NCBI GenBank assembly: GCA_016718405.1
Contig: JADKDJ010000003.1
Span: 502,734-566,733 of the forward strand
DNA: 64,000 bases
Direction of reading: 5' to 3'
DNA from: Candidatus Rhodoferax odensensis
Lineage (GTDB): Bacteria; Pseudomonadota; Gammaproteobacteria; Burkholderiales; Burkholderiaceae_C
The first letter of the stretch is position 1. Every line of letters begins with the position of its first letter. Positions 1 to 8,197 of the stretch are shown here, piece by piece. Both the position numbers and the translations under genes were made by a program. Under the pieces are notes generated by a model, which searched no databases, was not told the origin of the DNA, and was given only the letters and a program-made list of their open reading frames with translations.

Positions 1-506
1 TCTACCACCGAGAAAGCGCCAAACAGCATCGGGCCGCCGTGTTCGGCCAGCAGGGCGCTCCACATCGCCAGGATGCGGGCCACATCGGCGCGCACACCGG
101 CCTGGTCGCGCCAGATCAGCGCACCGATGTCGGGCAGGCTGGCCTCGATGTTCATGGGGCAGTGGCTGCGCAGCGCACCAAAGCCGCTGTGCATCTCGGC
201 ACACAGGCTGCGCGCCCGGGCGCGTGCCGCGCGGTCGGCCGGCCAGAGCTTGGCTTGGGGGTACTGCTCGGCCACGTACTCGGCAATGGCCAGGGTGTCC
301 CACACAGCCAGGCCCTCGTCCACCAGCACCGGCACTTTGCCGGTAGGCGTGACGGCGTTGACCGTGGCCTTGAACTGCGAGCCTGGGTCGAAGGAGTCAA
401 AACGCACTTTGACTTCCTCGAAGCGGATGTTGCCCTGCTTGAGCAGCACCCAGGGCCGCATCGACCAGGACGAGTAGTTCTTGTTGCCGACATAAAGCGT
501 GAGCAT
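1..506 (-). CDS. glutathione S-transferase family protein (3' end outside window)
   Basis: Reading leftward from the ATG at 506 gives a continuous frame to the window edge. The N-terminus has a thioredoxin-fold GST start: a first beta strand, then SSWSMRPW, where the serine/arginine loop would contact glutathione, then the TGKVPVLVDEG segment that holds the cis-proline (VP) and the acidic pair-equivalent region. About 168 residues are visible, covering the thioredoxin-like domain and the start of the helical domain. Family members conjugate glutathione or isomerise small electrophiles in the cytoplasm; the substrate cannot be read from sequence. The start is supported by a purine-rich GGAGATCCCC stretch just upstream. 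It lies 60 bp downstream of the SDR gene on the same strand and may be co-transcribed with it. Confidence 0.85.
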   Translation of the reverse strand, partial: MLTLYVGNKNYSSWSMRPWVLLKQGNIRFEEVKVRFDSFDPGSQFKATVNAVTPTGKVPVLVDEGLAVWDTLAIAEYVAEQYPQAKLWPADRAARARARSLCAEMHSGFGALRSHCPMNIEASLPDIGALIWRDQAGVRADVARILAMWSALLAEHGGPMLFGAFSVV

Positions 507-566
507 GGGGATCTCCTGATACGTTGCGGGACAGACCGCCAGCGCTGTCCTCCGCGGTTGGAAGGA

Positions 567-1544
567 CTATCGACGCGCCACCTGGCGCAGTTGCTGCAGC
601 GTGCCGTGGTGGTGGCTGCGGCCGAGGTAGGTCGGGGCGACGGCCCACACCGATGCAGGGGCCAGACCCAGATCCGTCAGGCCGGGAAGTCCGTCATGGG
701 CCACGTTGTCGACCTTCATCGAGTCCAGGTTGTCGCGGCTCATCAGGGGCTCGCCGGGCGCCCATTCCATCAGCCAGGCCTGCAGGCGGCCCAGCGCGTT
801 GGGCAAGGCCAGCACCGGGCGACCACGCCCGGCGTTGACCCCGGCGGCCTGCGCGGCCAGTTGCACCAGTTGTTTGAGCGTGAGGATGTCCGGGCCGACG
901 GCGTTGTAGGTCAGGCCGATGGTGGCGGGCTCGTTCAGGCAGCTCAGTACCGCGCCGGCCACGTCCTCCACCCACACCGGTTGAAACCGCGCTTGGGCTC
1001 CTGCCAGCGGCATGAACGGAAACACGCGTTGCAGCCGCGCAAACAGATTCAGGAACTGGTCACCGTCGCCAAAAATGACGCTCGGGCGCAGCACCGACAG
1101 CGCCAAGGCGGAGGCCTGTGCCGCGTCCTTGAGTACGGCCTCACCCCGGGCTTTGCTGCGCAAGTACAGCGAGGGGGCGGCTTCGGGCTGGCGATCATCG
1201 ACACCCAGCGCGCTGATGTGAACCAGGCGCCTGACGCCGCTGGCCACACAGGCACGGGCCAGGGCCTGCGGCAACGCGACATGGGCCTTGGCAAAGCTGG
1301 CCTCATCGCCGTGCAGGATGGCGATCAGATTGACCACCGCGTCGTGCCCGGCCAGCAAGCGTTCCAGCGCGGCCGGGTCATGCACATCGGCCACCGCCAC
1401 CTGCAAGCCGGGCAACATCTGGATGCGGCTGGCATTGGCGGCCCGGCGTGTGGCCACGGTGACCTGCCAGCCCTGGCGGGTGAGCTTCTCGCACAGGTGG
1501 CTGCCGACAAAACCGGTGCCACCCAACAGCAGAACCCGGCTCAC
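567..1544 (-). CDS. NAD(P)-binding SDR-family protein (NDUFA9-like)
   Basis: 325 residues. The N-terminus has an atypical short-chain dehydrogenase nucleotide-binding motif GGTGFVGSH at residues 8-16, followed by an arginine-rich stretch (VATRRAAN) that suggests NADP(H) selectivity. The body resembles the complex I NDUFA9 / NmrA-like group: HISALGVDD and a YLRSKARGE segment stand where the SDR Ser-Tyr-Lys positions lie. Such proteins in beta-proteobacteria are nucleotide-sugar or quinone-linked reductases of uncertain substrate, so only the fold is assigned. The start codon overlaps the stop of the upstream lytic transglycosylase gene by 4 bp (ATGA), which indicates translational coupling in one operon with it. 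Confidence 0.85.
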   Translation of the reverse strand: MSRVLLLGGTGFVGSHLCEKLTRQGWQVTVATRRAANASRIQMLPGLQVAVADVHDPAALERLLAGHDAVVNLIAILHGDEASFAKAHVALPQALARACVASGVRRLVHISALGVDDRQPEAAPSLYLRSKARGEAVLKDAAQASALALSVLRPSVIFGDGDQFLNLFARLQRVFPFMPLAGAQARFQPVWVEDVAGAVLSCLNEPATIGLTYNAVGPDILTLKQLVQLAAQAAGVNAGRGRPVLALPNALGRLQAWLMEWAPGEPLMSRDNLDSMKVDNVAHDGLPGLTDLGLAPASVWAVAPTYLGRSHHHGTLQQLRQVARR

Positions 1545-3547
1545 GGCAACTCCTCGTTGACTTGCGCGGCGCCCGCCTCGCGCGGGCCGATCGAGCCCAG
1601 CCGTGCCGTGAGCGACTGCGGCTGCCCGGTCATCAGCGCCGCGTAGTTGGTGGTGTTGGACAGTACCTTTTTCACGTAGTCGCGGGTCTCGGTGAAGGGA
1701 ACGTTCTCGGCCCAGATGGCGGCTTCCAGCACCGGGTCACCGCTTTGGCCGCGCCAGCTACGGGGTCGGCCGGGGCCGGCGTTGTAGGCGGCAGCGGCCA
1801 AGGGCATTGAGCCCGCAAAGTCGTCGAGCACCAGCTTGAGGTAGCCGGTGCCAATGGCGATGTTGGTGTCGCGGTCGTTGATCTGTTCGGGTTTGAAGTT
1901 GACCAGGCCAATCTTCTTGGCGGTCCAGCGGGCCGTGGGTGGCATCACCTGCATCAGCCCCGAGGCACCGACGCCCGAGCGCGCGTCCATGATGAAGCGG
2001 CTCTCCTGACGGATTAGCCCATACACGTAGGCCGGGTCCAGGCCGATTTGAGCCGCGCGTTTGAACACCGCGTCGCGAAACGGCATCGGAAAACGCTGCT
2101 CTGAATCAATCACCGAACGCGTGCGCTCGCTGGTGTTGATGCAGCGGTCCCACACCTCGCGCTGGCAGGCAAAGTCGGCGGCGGCCAGCAGTTCGCGGTC
2201 GTTCATGCCGCCGCGCACGTGCAGGTTGGTGCTGTAGTTCCATTCGCGTGTGCCTTCGCTGCGCAGGCCGATCACGATCGCATACAGGCCACGGTTGAGG
2301 CCGGGGTTAAGTCGGGCGGCTTCCTTTTCTTCGGGCGTCAGGGCAGGAGGTTTAGGTGCCGACGTGATGCGTTGGCCCAGCTCTTCCAGGGCGAGCTGTT
2401 CGTAGAAGCCCTTGTTGCCGGCGATGCTCTGCAACAGCGTAGTGGCGTGGGCGCGGGCGGCTTCGGTGTTGGCCAGCTTGGTCGTTGCCCGTGCGCTCCA
2501 GTAAACCCAAGTTGGGTCTTTGCGTTGGTCCTCGCTCATGGCGGCAACGGCGTCTTGCACTGCGCGCCATTGCCCGGCGCGCAATGCGGCGCGGGCCTTC
2601 CAGGCCAGGTGATCGTCATGCAGGTGTTTGTTGTCGGCGTGCTCGAAGTAGTCCAGCGCATCACTGGACAGGCGCTGCGCCGCACGCTTGCCGATCACGC
2701 CCCAGACCCAACTGCGCTCCTCGGCGGTGAGCTGGGTCTTCCAGCGCAGCTTGCCGACTTCCTTGGCGGCAGCGGCGGCGTCCACCATCGCCAGCCGTAT
2801 CAGCGCCAGTGTGACCATTTCCTTGGTGGGAGGACGCAGCGCGGTGAATTTGGTGGTGAGGTATTTGGCCGGGGCGCTGTAGATAGCGTTCAGGCCCTCG
2901 GAACGGTCTTTGCCAAGCAGGGCCACCGCCTGTGCCGCCACTTTGAGGCGGTCGTTTTCGAGACCCAGGCGGGCGCGCAGCCACACGCTATGGGGCTTGA
3001 GCTTGCCGGCCTGAAGTTGCTGCTCGGCGGCGTGCGCGCAGCCGTCGTCGGCGTCCTTCTGTGCCAGCCATCCGGCCTCGATCTGCTGCGCCACGTCCGC
3101 GCCGGTCGCACTGAACTCATTGAGCAGTGCATAACAGCGCAGGCTGCGGTCGTCGTTCATGCGGTACTTGGGGTACTCCACGTTGAAGGTGGGCCACTCA
3201 CGCCGCTTGCCCAGCAGCGACAGCCAGTCAGCGCGCAGGCGGTCTTCTTGGTAGCTGCCGGCGTAGCGGGCCAGGAAGTCCTGGATCTCGTTGGCTGGGG
3301 CGCCATCCAGACGCGCCGCCAGTTCCCAATAGGCAGCCCAGGGTTCCAGCGGATGCCCCTTTAGCTGGGGCAACAAGGCGCCCATACGCTTGCTGTCCGA
3401 GCGCTTGTAGGCGCGGTGCATTTCCAGGATCGTCTCGTCCGCGCTGGCCCTGGCGTTAGTGCTGGCCTGCGCCTGGACTGATGGCGCCCACGACAAACTC
3501 ATTGCGCCCAGCAAGGCGAACGATGTCAAAATGAATGGAAACTGCAT
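1541..3547 (-). CDS. slt: soluble lytic murein transglycosylase
   Basis: 668 residues with a signal peptide (cleavage after VQA near residue 26). The long alpha-helical middle forms the ring-shaped U domain seen in Slt70, and the C-terminal SLT domain (about residues 495-610) has GLIRQESRF with the catalytic glutamate near residue 515, then SGVGASGLMQVMP and AAAYNAGPGR. It cleaves the MurNAc-GlcNAc bond of peptidoglycan in the periplasm, leaving 1,6-anhydro ends. Length matches the family. The gene is divergent from the 5-formyltetrahydrofolate cyclo-ligase gene with practically no intergenic space, so the promoters must lie inside the opposite reading frames, and it is followed by the SDR gene with a 4-bp overlap. 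Confidence 0.95.
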   Translation of the reverse strand: MQFPFILTSFALLGAMSLSWAPSVQAQASTNARASADETILEMHRAYKRSDSKRMGALLPQLKGHPLEPWAAYWELAARLDGAPANEIQDFLARYAGSYQEDRLRADWLSLLGKRREWPTFNVEYPKYRMNDDRSLRCYALLNEFSATGADVAQQIEAGWLAQKDADDGCAHAAEQQLQAGKLKPHSVWLRARLGLENDRLKVAAQAVALLGKDRSEGLNAIYSAPAKYLTTKFTALRPPTKEMVTLALIRLAMVDAAAAAKEVGKLRWKTQLTAEERSWVWGVIGKRAAQRLSSDALDYFEHADNKHLHDDHLAWKARAALRAGQWRAVQDAVAAMSEDQRKDPTWVYWSARATTKLANTEAARAHATTLLQSIAGNKGFYEQLALEELGQRITSAPKPPALTPEEKEAARLNPGLNRGLYAIVIGLRSEGTREWNYSTNLHVRGGMNDRELLAAADFACQREVWDRCINTSERTRSVIDSEQRFPMPFRDAVFKRAAQIGLDPAYVYGLIRQESRFIMDARSGVGASGLMQVMPPTARWTAKKIGLVNFKPEQINDRDTNIAIGTGYLKLVLDDFAGSMPLAAAAYNAGPGRPRSWRGQSGDPVLEAAIWAENVPFTETRDYVKKVLSNTTNYAALMTGQPQSLTARLGSIGPREAGAAQVNEELP

Positions 3548-3556
3548 GTGGGGATT

Positions 3557-4156
3557 ATGAATAATTCAATCGAGCCCCAGGGCTCGGACAAGAAAGCCCT
3601 TCGCAAGGCACTGATCGAGCAACGTTTGAACCTGCCGGATCGACTACAGCGCGCCGATCTATTGCAACGGGTCATGCGCATCTGGCTGGTGGGCCGACCC
3701 GATACCGTGATTGGCGCCTACTGGCCGATCAAGGGCGAGTTTGACCCGCTGCCGGCCTTGCACCGCTGGAAGGAAGACGGCGAGCTGCTCGACCAACCCC
3801 AGCCGCGCCGCATTGGTTTGCCGGTGGTCGACAAGGTGCACAAGACCATGACCTTTCACGCCTGGTACCCAGGCTGTCCGATGGAAGAGGATGCCTACGG
3901 TATCCCCAAGCCGAAGGACACCGAGGTGATCGTCCCGACGCTGCTGTTTGCGCCCTGCGTGGGCTACGCGGCGGGCGGCTTTCGGCTGGGCTATGGCGGC
4001 GGGTTTTATGACCGCATGCTGGCTACCTTGGCGCACCACCCCTTCACGGTTGGCCTGGGCTTTGCCCCCGGGTTCTTGCCCGATTTCGAGCCCGAGCCGC
4101 ATGACGTGCCGCTGGACGCCATCCTCAACGACCACGGGGTGGTTTGGCCGATCTGA
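3557..4156 (+). CDS. 5-formyltetrahydrofolate cyclo-ligase
   Basis: 199 residues from the ATG at 3557. It converts 5-formyl-THF to 5,10-methenyl-THF with ATP in the cytoplasm. The family hallmark near the C-terminus is present: LGYGGGFYDR, the nucleotide/folate-binding glycine loop, preceded by the LLFAPCVGYAAGGFR segment. The N-terminal basic KKALRKALIEQR helix is also typical. The frame could open at a GTG at 3548, directly abutting the slt start codon, but the ATG has a GGGG stretch a few bases upstream and is preferred. The 3' end overlaps the convergent TfoX-like gene by 32 bp. Confidence 0.93.
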   Translation: MNNSIEPQGSDKKALRKALIEQRLNLPDRLQRADLLQRVMRIWLVGRPDTVIGAYWPIKGEFDPLPALHRWKEDGELLDQPQPRRIGLPVVDKVHKTMTFHAWYPGCPMEEDAYGIPKPKDTEVIVPTLLFAPCVGYAAGGFRLGYGGGFYDRMLATLAHHPFTVGLGFAPGFLPDFEPEPHDVPLDAILNDHGVVWPI

Positions 4157-4562
4157 CAGCCTTGCCGGGCGGCTTGGCAGCAGCCGGTTTGGACCGGGCG
4201 GGTGGTTTGATCTTGGCGGCACGAGCCTTGAGCGCACACGCCAGTGACAACCGCGCCCAGGGGGCCATCAGGGCTGGCGACTCCATCGCTTCTTCGGGTG
4301 CGCTGTAGTAGTTCATGCCCATGGGCTTGCCCTTGGCTTGGTAGATGAAGCGCGCGCAACCGGCCGCCTCGAACTGCGCGCGGCAGTCCTCGTCGGCTTT
4401 GAGCCAGAGCTTCTCGCCACCACCGAGGTCGGCCACGATGGCCAAGGTCAGGCCGTCGGTGCTGATGCCAAAACCGCCAAACATACGTTTGGCCACGCAG
4501 GGGCCGGCCGCGGCAAGCAGGTCGCAGCAGTACAGGGCGAAGTCGTTTTTGCTGGCTGACAT
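4125..4562 (-). CDS. TfoX/Sxy N-terminal domain protein
   Basis: 145 residues. The N-terminal ~100 residues match the TfoX_N fold: an amphipathic helix (ALYCCDLLAAAG), the KRMFGGFGIS turn, strand LWLKADE, and the GMNYYSAPEE segment. In Gammaproteobacteria the two-domain TfoX/Sxy proteins activate competence genes with CRP. Here only the N-terminal domain is present, followed by a Lys/Ala/Pro-rich basic tail (KIKPPARSKPAAAKPPGK), so the role is unknown and a competence function is only an analogy. It converges on and overlaps the 5-FCL gene. Confidence 0.85.
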   Translation of the reverse strand: MSASKNDFALYCCDLLAAAGPCVAKRMFGGFGISTDGLTLAIVADLGGGEKLWLKADEDCRAQFEAAGCARFIYQAKGKPMGMNYYSAPEEAMESPALMAPWARLSLACALKARAAKIKPPARSKPAAAKPPGKAVRSAKPPRGR

Positions 4563-4621
4563 GGGCGCAGTCTACTGGAGCTGACAGGCGCTTGCCCGTG
4601 CGGTTCGGTGGCCTTGATACC

Positions 4622-7342
4622 TCACCGCAATTCGAGCACTCCGCCAGCATCGGTCATCTGACCGCCTCCGAGCTCGATGGCGACCCCATTGGCCGTACGG
4701 ATCACCGAGTAGCCCGTGTTGGGCAGCAGGCCCGTGATGAGGTGCGCGCTGGCCGCCGAGGCCACTGTGTAACTCAGACGGTCAAAAGCCTGGCCAGCCG
4801 CCACCGGGAACATCACAACGGAGGAGCCAACAAGTGCGCCGGCCCAGTTCGGGGAGCTGCTTGCAACCGCGCTCACCGGTGGTGGCGACACGCCTGAGCT
4901 GGTGGCTTGCAGTACGGTCAGGAAACGTGTCGTGGCGGGGTTGCCGGCCGCTTCAATGCTGAGCCTCACCTTCATGGGTTCGCCTTGCGCAACCTGACTC
5001 TCGATCGGCTCGCCCGGACTGCCGACGGCGCTGAGCGTGGCACCACCGGGGAGCAGGCTGGTGACGGTCAGTGTTTGTCCCCCGGGTGTGGTTGATGTGG
5101 CGCGGTTGCCCGCGACGGTCGCGGGGTTGGCGAGTTGCAACCACCAACGCTTGAACCGATTCAATGTGCTGGATTGTGTGCGGTCGTAAACCACCACCGC
5201 GTCCTCCTGTTTGAGCCACACGATCGATCGGCTGGCGTGCACGATGTCCGTGGCACCTTCCGAAGTGGAGTTGTACAGCCGCGTGGCGTCGCCCATCGCA
5301 TACGTGAACCGAGCCTGGTCGCTGCGTGCCAGCAAACTGGGTGAGCCGCTGGCGACGTAGTTCCACTGCGAGCCGCGTTGCCACAGGTCACTCTGCCACT
5401 CACCGGAGTCCCTGGCAGGCTGGTTGTTTTGCAGGGCCAGCGTGTTGTAGAACTCTGAACTGCCGATGCCCTCGGCGATGTCCGGGTAACCGCTGCGCGC
5501 TTTGGTCAACCACTCTCCTTGGCGGTACCACTCAAAGTTGTTGCCGTCAGCGGTTTGATGGTCGATGAAGTTCCAGCCCAGTGTGTAGGTGAACCAGCTC
5601 GCTTGGGGTTCCCAACTGGTTCGGCTCAGGACCTTGTTCAAGCCGGCGGCGAAGTGTGACAGGGGCAGCGAGCCGCGCGGGTCCGACGCAGTGGCGGCTG
5701 CGGGGTCGTAGAGCATGAAGTACAGCAAGCTGTGGCGGAAGTTGTCACTGCTGGCGACCCGCGCCGCGAATGCATTGGCGCCGCCCGGTGCGGTGTGGCG
5801 CTGTGCCCAGCGAAGCGAGTTCAGTCGCGCGGCATTGCCGCGCAGGGTGTCATGAATGCCGATGGCGCCAAAGGCGTCGATGAAGTCCGGCGTGCGGTAG
5901 TTCTGGGCGTCACCGTAGGAAGCGGGCAGGTACGAGGCGCCACCGGAATCCGGGTCGGCAACCGTGTCCGGGCTCAGGGATTGGTAGTAGGCGGTGACGA
6001 AGTCGTCCCAGAACGGGTTGGCATTCATTTGGCAATGGGTGCCGCAGGTGTCGACTCCCGCAGTACGCAGCGCCAGCAGAAGCTGTGCCGCGTAGCTGGC
6101 CGTTTGTGGGCTGTACTCAAAGCCCTCGGGCAGCAGTCCGCCCAGGCTGCCGGTCCGGGTCAGGTGGTCGAACACATACAGCCAGGCGCCGGTGGCGTTG
6201 CCGAGATAGTCGCGCAGCTGGTTGCCGGGATCATCGCTTTGGTCCAGCGCGAGGGCCATCAAACCCAGGTTGCGCATGTGCGCCGTGAAGTAGTTGTTGC
6301 CCGACCAGCGTACCTGGTCCTGCGTCAGCAAGGATGGATCGTTGACCAGGCCAACTGGCTCGGGATGGTGGTAGCCGCTGGCAACGATTTCCTGTGACCA
6401 ACGCAGAAAGACCGCCCGAATGGTGTGCTTGTCCTGGGTAGTCAGCACCGGATAGATCCAGTCCACCACCAGGGGGAAGGCTTCGCCGTGCCAGCGCGCA
6501 CGGTTGGAGTCCGTGGTGAAGAACTCCAGATCCCGAAATGGCGGGTAGCCACAGGCGTGACTGCGCGAGTTGGCCGGCCCTTGTGCGGCCTGATCGAGGG
6601 CGGCCATCAAGAGGGTGCGTGCGCGTTGGGCATAGTCGCGTCGCGCTGCCGCGTCGCCTTCGACCAGCGACAGGAATGCGAAAAGCTCGGCGTACGATTC
6701 AGTGGGGAACTCTTCATACTCCCGAGTGCCGCAATCGCGTGCCACGTCGCCCCGGTCCATCTCTGCTTTGGCGCGTGCGGCGAGCAGCTTGAGCCCATCG
6801 CGGTAAAGCGGATTGGCGTCGGTCGCCCAACTGCGCAGGCGTGGCAGGTCTGCGCTGGTGAGCCACAAACGGGGGTGACCCGTCACGGCCGTCCCGCCTG
6901 GGTCGGGCGGTGGACAGTTGGCAGGACTGACGAGGCAGGTGAAGTCTGTCAGTTTGCCAACCGCGACAACCTGGTTGGCGGTGATCGGACCCAAGGCATA
7001 AATGTTGCCGTCGGTTCGCACGCCGAGGTAGAGGGACGTCTTCGCAGAGTAGCGAAGCTCAAAGCCGTTCAGGACGGGCGTCTGAGTTGGTGCGGACAGG
7101 AGATCGGGGTAGCTGCGTTCCACCCAGTCCAGAAAGGCGCTTGCGGTGATGGCGGAAGCCGCCGTTGCCGAGCGCTGCAGACCGCTGGCCGGCATGAGGA
7201 ACTTGCTGGCAATGGGCGGGGTCTGGCCAGCAGCGGTGCGGTTCAGCCGCGCGAGCATATCGTCGTCAGGCGCAGCGCCTCCGCTACAAGCCAGTAGTGC
7301 GGACATCCACACGCCGAGTAGTAGTCGCTTTACGTGCGACAT
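4622..7342 (-). CDS. large lipoprotein, possible alginate-lyase/heparinase-like fold
   Basis: 906 residues from the ATG at 7342. The frame extends further upstream, but only this start gives a signal sequence with a lipobox (SALLAC, cysteine 19). Residues about 68-143 form a compact module with WVERSYPDLL, YLGVRTDGNIYALGP and a closing cysteine pair; a related module ends the beta-helix protein at 58.8 kb. The rest has RLWLTSADLPRL, long helical segments rich in Trp/Tyr/His (DWIYPVLTTQDKHTIRAVFLRW) and a beta-rich C-terminal half starting near SWFTYTLGWNFIDHQ, the general plan of polysaccharide lyases with an (alpha/alpha)-toroid plus beta-sandwich. I infer a surface polysaccharide-degrading enzyme; substrate and catalytic residues are not assignable by eye. 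Confidence 0.7.
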   Translation of the reverse strand: MSHVKRLLLGVWMSALLACSGGAAPDDDMLARLNRTAAGQTPPIASKFLMPASGLQRSATAASAITASAFLDWVERSYPDLLSAPTQTPVLNGFELRYSAKTSLYLGVRTDGNIYALGPITANQVVAVGKLTDFTCLVSPANCPPPDPGGTAVTGHPRLWLTSADLPRLRSWATDANPLYRDGLKLLAARAKAEMDRGDVARDCGTREYEEFPTESYAELFAFLSLVEGDAAARRDYAQRARTLLMAALDQAAQGPANSRSHACGYPPFRDLEFFTTDSNRARWHGEAFPLVVDWIYPVLTTQDKHTIRAVFLRWSQEIVASGYHHPEPVGLVNDPSLLTQDQVRWSGNNYFTAHMRNLGLMALALDQSDDPGNQLRDYLGNATGAWLYVFDHLTRTGSLGGLLPEGFEYSPQTASYAAQLLLALRTAGVDTCGTHCQMNANPFWDDFVTAYYQSLSPDTVADPDSGGASYLPASYGDAQNYRTPDFIDAFGAIGIHDTLRGNAARLNSLRWAQRHTAPGGANAFAARVASSDNFRHSLLYFMLYDPAAATASDPRGSLPLSHFAAGLNKVLSRTSWEPQASWFTYTLGWNFIDHQTADGNNFEWYRQGEWLTKARSGYPDIAEGIGSSEFYNTLALQNNQPARDSGEWQSDLWQRGSQWNYVASGSPSLLARSDQARFTYAMGDATRLYNSTSEGATDIVHASRSIVWLKQEDAVVVYDRTQSSTLNRFKRWWLQLANPATVAGNRATSTTPGGQTLTVTSLLPGGATLSAVGSPGEPIESQVAQGEPMKVRLSIEAAGNPATTRFLTVLQATSSGVSPPPVSAVASSSPNWAGALVGSSVVMFPVAAGQAFDRLSYTVASAASAHLITGLLPNTGYSVIRTANGVAIELGGGQMTDAGGVLELR

Positions 7343-7795
7343 AAGTCTGCTTTCATCCGAAGTCCGGTGGTGAGAGCTATCGATCCCAAGTATCGGGCGA
7401 GCACTGAGTCGCGTCAATGGAAGGCGCCCGTCTGTGCTGTGCCTGTGCCGGCGGGCCCAATGACCAAGGCAGATCACTCTTCGTTGTGGCAGTGGCTCCG
7501 TGACGCGCAGCGGACACAACTGCTTACACAATCGGCTGCCGAACGGTCAGCGGGCCGGGTCGGGCGCGATTCAAACTACTGCGGGGGTGCTTGCGCAGTC
7601 CACGCCGGATTTCTCTGTCGCTGACCGTGCTGGTCTCCATTGGGGGCACTCCTTCGGGTGGTGCGGTGCGCGAACGCCACAACCCATCACGTTGAATCGC
7701 ACCCCTGAGGTCGAGTTAGATGCGCAGTAGTGGATAATGCGAAGTTTGCTTCAGATGCCCGATCGTGGGCACTTTTAACCCCAATAGGAGGCCCC
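7343..7795. other. intergenic region without a recognisable gene
   Basis: A 453-bp stretch between the divergent lipoprotein gene and the DUF6447-type gene. Short frames here have no family resemblance. Near the right end there are promoter-like hexamers for the small gene: TTGAAT (7692-7697) and TTAGAT (7716-7721), 18 bp apart, and a separate GATAAT at 7733-7738. These are weak candidates. Nothing else is evident. Confidence 0.4.
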
Positions 7796-8044
7796 ATGGC
7801 TAACGCACCCACCACCCCCAACGCCCCCACCACGCTGACCGTCGACGGCGTCGAGTACCCCGTCGCCAGCCTTACCAACAATGCCAAGGCCATGGTCAAC
7901 ACCATTCGCATGGCTGATCGTGAAATGCGTCGTCTTGAGGCTTCGTTGAGTCTGGCACGCATTGCACGCCAAGCCCTGGGCAACAGCCTGAAGGCCGAAC
8001 TGGCGACGATCAAGAAGGCCGACGCGCCCGCTACTACCCATTGA
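7796..8044 (+). CDS. small DUF6447-type protein
   Basis: 82 residues from an ATG with an excellent ribosome-binding site (TAGGAGG, ending 5 bp before the ATG). The pattern is VDGVEYPVASLTNNAKAM, then MADREMRRLEASLSLARIARQALGNSLKAEL: a short beta hairpin around an Asp-Gly-Xaa-Glu-Tyr motif followed by a helical coiled-coil segment. This is the layout I associate with the DUF6447 family of unknown function. The first dozen residues are an Ala/Thr/Pro/Asn-rich tail. It is closed off by a strong hairpin and a terminator, so it is transcribed separately from the T1SS operon downstream, although the neighbourhood makes a secretion-related role or substrate possible. Confidence 0.75.
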   Translation: MANAPTTPNAPTTLTVDGVEYPVASLTNNAKAMVNTIRMADREMRRLEASLSLARIARQALGNSLKAELATIKKADAPATTH

Positions 8045-8051
8045 GGTCATG

Positions 8052-8077
8052 GCCATGGGCGCTAAGGCGCCCATGGC
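8052..8077 (+). terminator. perfect 11-bp hairpin after the DUF6447-type gene
   Basis: GCCATGGGCGC, loop TAAG, GCGCCCATGGC: an 11-bp perfect stem with a 4-nt loop beginning 8 bp after the stop codon. No T-run follows directly, so alone it may be an mRNA-stabilising hairpin. A canonical terminator follows about 10 bp later. Confidence 0.6.
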
Positions 8078-8087
8078 GCCGCACCGC

Positions 8088-8122
8088 AAGCCGGGGTCTG
8101 CCATCAGCCCTCGGCTTCTTTT
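8088..8122 (+). terminator. Rho-independent terminator
   Basis: AAGCCGGGG pairs with CCC(T)CGGCTT across an 11-nt loop, with one bulged T, and is followed at once by CTTTT. This separates the DUF6447-type gene from the TnpB-like/T1SS operon. Confidence 0.65.
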
Positions 8123-8154
8123 ATGGGGATCCGACATCAACGCAAGGCTCTTTC

Positions 8155-8182
8155 TTGATTTCATATAGGAATCAGTTACAAT
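8155..8182 (+). promoter_or_regulatory. sigma-70-like promoter of the TnpB-like/T1SS operon
   Basis: TTGATT at 8155-8160 and TACAAT at 8177-8182 with a 16-bp spacer. Transcription would start around 8189, only a few bases before the ATG at 8193, so the message would be leaderless or nearly so; indeed no Shine-Dalgarno sequence is visible. Confidence 0.55.
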
Positions 8183-8197
8183 TCCTTCCTATATGAA
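8160..8197. promoter_or_regulatory. inverted repeat overlapping promoter and start codon (operator candidate)
   Basis: TTCATATAGGA (8160-8170) and its exact reverse complement TCCTATATGAA (8187-8197) are separated by 16 bp. The left arm lies in the promoter spacer, the -10 box lies in the loop, and the right arm contains the ATG of the next gene. This placement is typical of a repressor site. The bound protein is unknown; autoregulation by the TnpB-like protein is a guess. Confidence 0.6.

Noticed and set aside
39..1646. 535-codon open frame on the plus strand
   Set aside because: Antisense to the GST and SDR genes, which have clear family motifs.
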